Positions 62,262-64,000 of a stretch of DNA of 64,000 nt are shown here, piece by piece. Position 1 is the first letter of the stretch. Every line of letters begins with the position of its first letter. A program made the position numbers and the translations under genes. The notes beneath the pieces are model-generated. The model ran no database searches. It was given only the letters and a program-made list of their open reading frames with translations, and had not been told where the DNA came from. Origin of the DNA: DAOTWC01 sp048499435 (GTDB lineage Bacteria; Chloroflexota; Anaerolineae; Aggregatilineales; Phototrophicaceae); contig JASNZW010000004.1 in the NCBI GenBank assembly GCA_048499435.1, positions 1 to 64,000 of the forward strand. Direction: 5' to 3'.

Positions 62262-63804
62262 GTTTCGCCTCCTGCTGCGGGGCCGCCTCGGGGCGCACAC
62301 CGGCCATCAGCAGGCCGATGCGTTCGCGGTCAGCGGCGGCGATAGGCACGGTGTCAATGATCTGTCCGCTGTACATAACCGCTACCCGGTCTGAGAGCGA
62401 CAGGATTTCGTCCAGCTCAGCCGAGACCAGCAGCACGGCTGTTCCGGCGTCGCGCATCTTCACGATCTGCTGGTGGATGAACTCGATCGAGCCAACGTCC
62501 AGGCCGCGCGTCGGCTGGGCGACGATCAGCAGGCGGCTGGGGCGCGAGAACTCGCGCGCGACGATGGTTTTCTGCTGGTTGCCGCCAGACAGCGAGCCGG
62601 CGGTGGCGTAGATGCTGGGCGTGCGCACGTCGTACTGTTCCACCAGCCGCTCGGCGTTCTCGCGCTTGGCGTCCTCATCGGCCAGGATGCCGGCGGCGAA
62701 GGGTTTGATATAGTAGGTTTGCAGCACCAGGTTGTCTTTAATAGGGAAGGTCGCCACCATGCCGTCCTTCTGACGGTCCTCCGGCACGTGCGCGACGCCC
62801 GCCTCCGTGATCCGGCGCGGCGCGGCGTGGGTCATGTTCTGCCCGCCGATGAAGATGTGGCCGCCCGCCGCCGGGCGCAGGCCGGTAATGGCTTCGACCA
62901 GCTCAGTCTGGCCGTTGCCCTGCACCCCCGCGATCCCCAGAATCTCCCCCGCGCGCACCTCCAGCGACAGGCCGCGCACAGCGGGCAGGTCGCGGTCGTC
63001 CAGCACGTGCAGGTCGGTGACGGTCAGCGCTGGCTCGCCGGGGTGCGCGTCGCCCTTGTCCACCTGAAGGATCACCTCGCGCCCGACCATCATCGAGGCC
63101 AGCGACGCCTGCGTGGACTGCTGCGGGTCGGCCTCGCCCACTGAACGCCCGCCGCGCAGCACCATCACGCGGTTGCAGATCTCCAGCACCTCTTTGAGCT
63201 TGTGCGAGATGAAGATAATGCTCACGCCGCGCGTGATAAGCGTGCGCATGATGGCGAACAGCCCTTCGGCCTCCTGCGGCGTGAGGACGGCGGTCGGCTC
63301 GTCAAGGATGAGGATGTCGGCCTTGCGGTACAGCGCCTTGATGATCTCAACGCGCTGCTGCACGCCGACGGGCAGGTCCTCCACCAGCGCGTCCGGGTTA
63401 ACGTCGAGGCCGTACTGGCTGGCGATTTCGAGGATGCGGCGTTTGGCTGTGCCCCGGTCGAGGAACGGGCCGCGCACCGACTCGTTGCCCAGCATGATGT
63501 TTTCGGTGACGGTCAGCACGGGCACAAGCTGGAAGTGCTGGTGCACCATACCGATGCCCAGGGCGATAGCGTCGTTGGGGTTTTTAATGGTCGCGGGCTG
63601 GCCGTTAACCAGGATTTCGCCTTCGTCGGGCGTGTACAGGCCGTAGATCATGTTCATCAGCGTGGACTTGCCCGCCCCGTTCTCGCCGAGCAGGCCGAGT
63701 ACGTCGCCCTTGTAAAGTGTCAGATCAATGTGGTCGCAGGCCAGCACGCCGGGGAAGCGCTTGGTGAGGCCGCGTACTTCGAGAACTGCTGCCCGTTGGG
63801 CCAT
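62254..63804 (-). CDS. ABC transporter ATP-binding protein, nucleoside-type (two NBDs)
   Basis: A 516-residue fusion of two nucleotide-binding domains, as in the RbsA/NupO-like class. The first has Walker A GENGAGKSTLMN, then MVHQHFQLVPVLTVTENIML and the signature VGVQQRVEIIKAL; its Walker B is ILILDEPTAVL. The second has the degenerate Walker A GVQGNGQTELVEA and signature LSGGNQQKTIVARE, so only one site may be fully active. It energises the two permeases that follow. The start is ATG 63804. Confidence 0.92.
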   Translation of the reverse strand: MAQRAAVLEVRGLTKRFPGVLACDHIDLTLYKGDVLGLLGENGAGKSTLMNMIYGLYTPDEGEILVNGQPATIKNPNDAIALGIGMVHQHFQLVPVLTVTENIMLGNESVRGPFLDRGTAKRRILEIASQYGLDVNPDALVEDLPVGVQQRVEIIKALYRKADILILDEPTAVLTPQEAEGLFAIMRTLITRGVSIIFISHKLKEVLEICNRVMVLRGGRSVGEADPQQSTQASLASMMVGREVILQVDKGDAHPGEPALTVTDLHVLDDRDLPAVRGLSLEVRAGEILGIAGVQGNGQTELVEAITGLRPAAGGHIFIGGQNMTHAAPRRITEAGVAHVPEDRQKDGMVATFPIKDNLVLQTYYIKPFAAGILADEDAKRENAERLVEQYDVRTPSIYATAGSLSGGNQQKTIVAREFSRPSRLLIVAQPTRGLDVGSIEFIHQQIVKMRDAGTAVLLVSAELDEILSLSDRVAVMYSGQIIDTVPIAAADRERIGLLMAGVRPEAAPQQEAKHG

Positions 63805-63848
63805 AAATAGTTTGCCCTGTTTAGTAAAGAAGCCAATAACGCGTGTCC

Positions 63849-63876
63849 AGTATAACCGCGAACCGGATTCTTGAAA
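63849..63876 (-). promoter_or_regulatory. Candidate promoter of the ABC-manA-alaX run
   Basis: On the minus strand TTTCAA (63871-63876) and TATACT (63849-63854) are 16 bases apart, 45 bases before the ATPase start. The -35 match is moderate. Confidence 0.45.
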
Positions 63877-63903
63877 AAAAGTGCGGCGGCGCGGGGCAGC
63901 GCG

Positions 63904-64000
63904 CTACCCCAGGTCAGCGGCGACCAGCGACCCGGTGCGCTTCTTCTGGCGCAGCACACGGTAGGCCACCGTGAGGTCGTGGTGATCGCGCACGCGCTCC
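63904..64000 (-). CDS. C-terminal fragment of a gene running off the window
   Basis: A minus-strand reading frame open to the window edge ends with TAG at 63904-63906. The visible 31 residues read ERVRDHHDLTVAYRVLRQKK and then RTGSLVAADLG. I recognise no family from so little. In BmpA-class importers the substrate-binding lipoprotein gene often precedes the ATPase gene, but this basic tail does not look like one, so the identity is open. Confidence 0.5.
   Translation of the reverse strand, partial: ERVRDHHDLTVAYRVLRQKKRTGSLVAADLG

Overview
The window is about two-thirds G+C and gene-dense, with short gaps and many start/stop overlaps. It carries ClpC, a tRNA gene that lacks an encoded CCA end, a group 3b-type NAD(P)-linked [NiFe] hydrogenase, VorB-like 2-oxoacid:ferredoxin oxidoreductase, several large YfhO/GT39-like membrane proteins and many PD40/SH3b secreted proteins. 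I infer a member of the Chloroflexota, probably Anaerolineae-like, with an at least partly anaerobic lifestyle. This rests on gene content only; there is no rRNA gene here to confirm it.

Layout. 1-2 kb: a DUF6285 protein and a LutB-like iron-sulfur protein. 2-8.6 kb: a plus-strand glycan cluster of three GT4-type glycosyltransferases, a flippase, a MetW-like methyltransferase and an SDR epimerase. 8.6-20.6 kb: housekeeping genes (gatA, an isocitrate/isopropylmalate dehydrogenase relative, rsmG, dprA, prfA) mixed with secreted SH3b proteins. 20.6-27.6 kb: a YfhO-like protein, a second large membrane protein, a pentapeptide-repeat protein and a sugar-nucleotide epimerase, then radA. 29.2-36.5 kb (minus strand): a ferredoxin/KorABC four-subunit oxidoreductase unit followed by a five-gene hydrogenase unit (4Fe-4S subunit, cyclic-nucleotide-binding-fold protein, FAD/NAD(P) subunit, small subunit, large subunit). 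36.7-41.4 kb: a GT39-like protein divergent from clpC. 41.5-53 kb (minus strand): an ArsP-type permease, a TIGR03943 protein, a beta-propeller protein and a TlpA-like thioredoxin, followed by the hydrogenase maturation set (protease-HypF fusion, HypC, HypD, HypE, HypA, HypB). 53-56.5 kb: a YceI protein, an SlyD-type isomerase, Maf and tRNA-Ala(GGC). 56.5-64 kb (minus strand): a BmpA-class nucleoside-type ABC importer (ATPase and two permeases), manA and an AlaX-type tRNA editing protein. The C-terminal end of one more minus-strand gene runs off the right edge.

How it fits together. Kor can reduce ferredoxin by oxidative decarboxylation of 2-oxoacids, and the hydrogenase exchanges electrons between NAD(P)H and H2. 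The maturation genes about 6 kb away would build and insert its NiFe(CN)2CO centre.

Most unusual observation. A palindromic repeat family with CCTCACCC/GGGTGAGG ends occurs three times. It lies in frame inside the YfhO-like gene, in units of 93, 105 and 105 bp. It joins a hydrogenase protease to HypF in a different reading frame. It also sits between hypE and hypD. It appears stop-free in several frames, so it can act as a peptide-coding spacer wherever it lands. A second short repeat lies immediately upstream of three minus-strand start codons (hypB, hypE, alaX).
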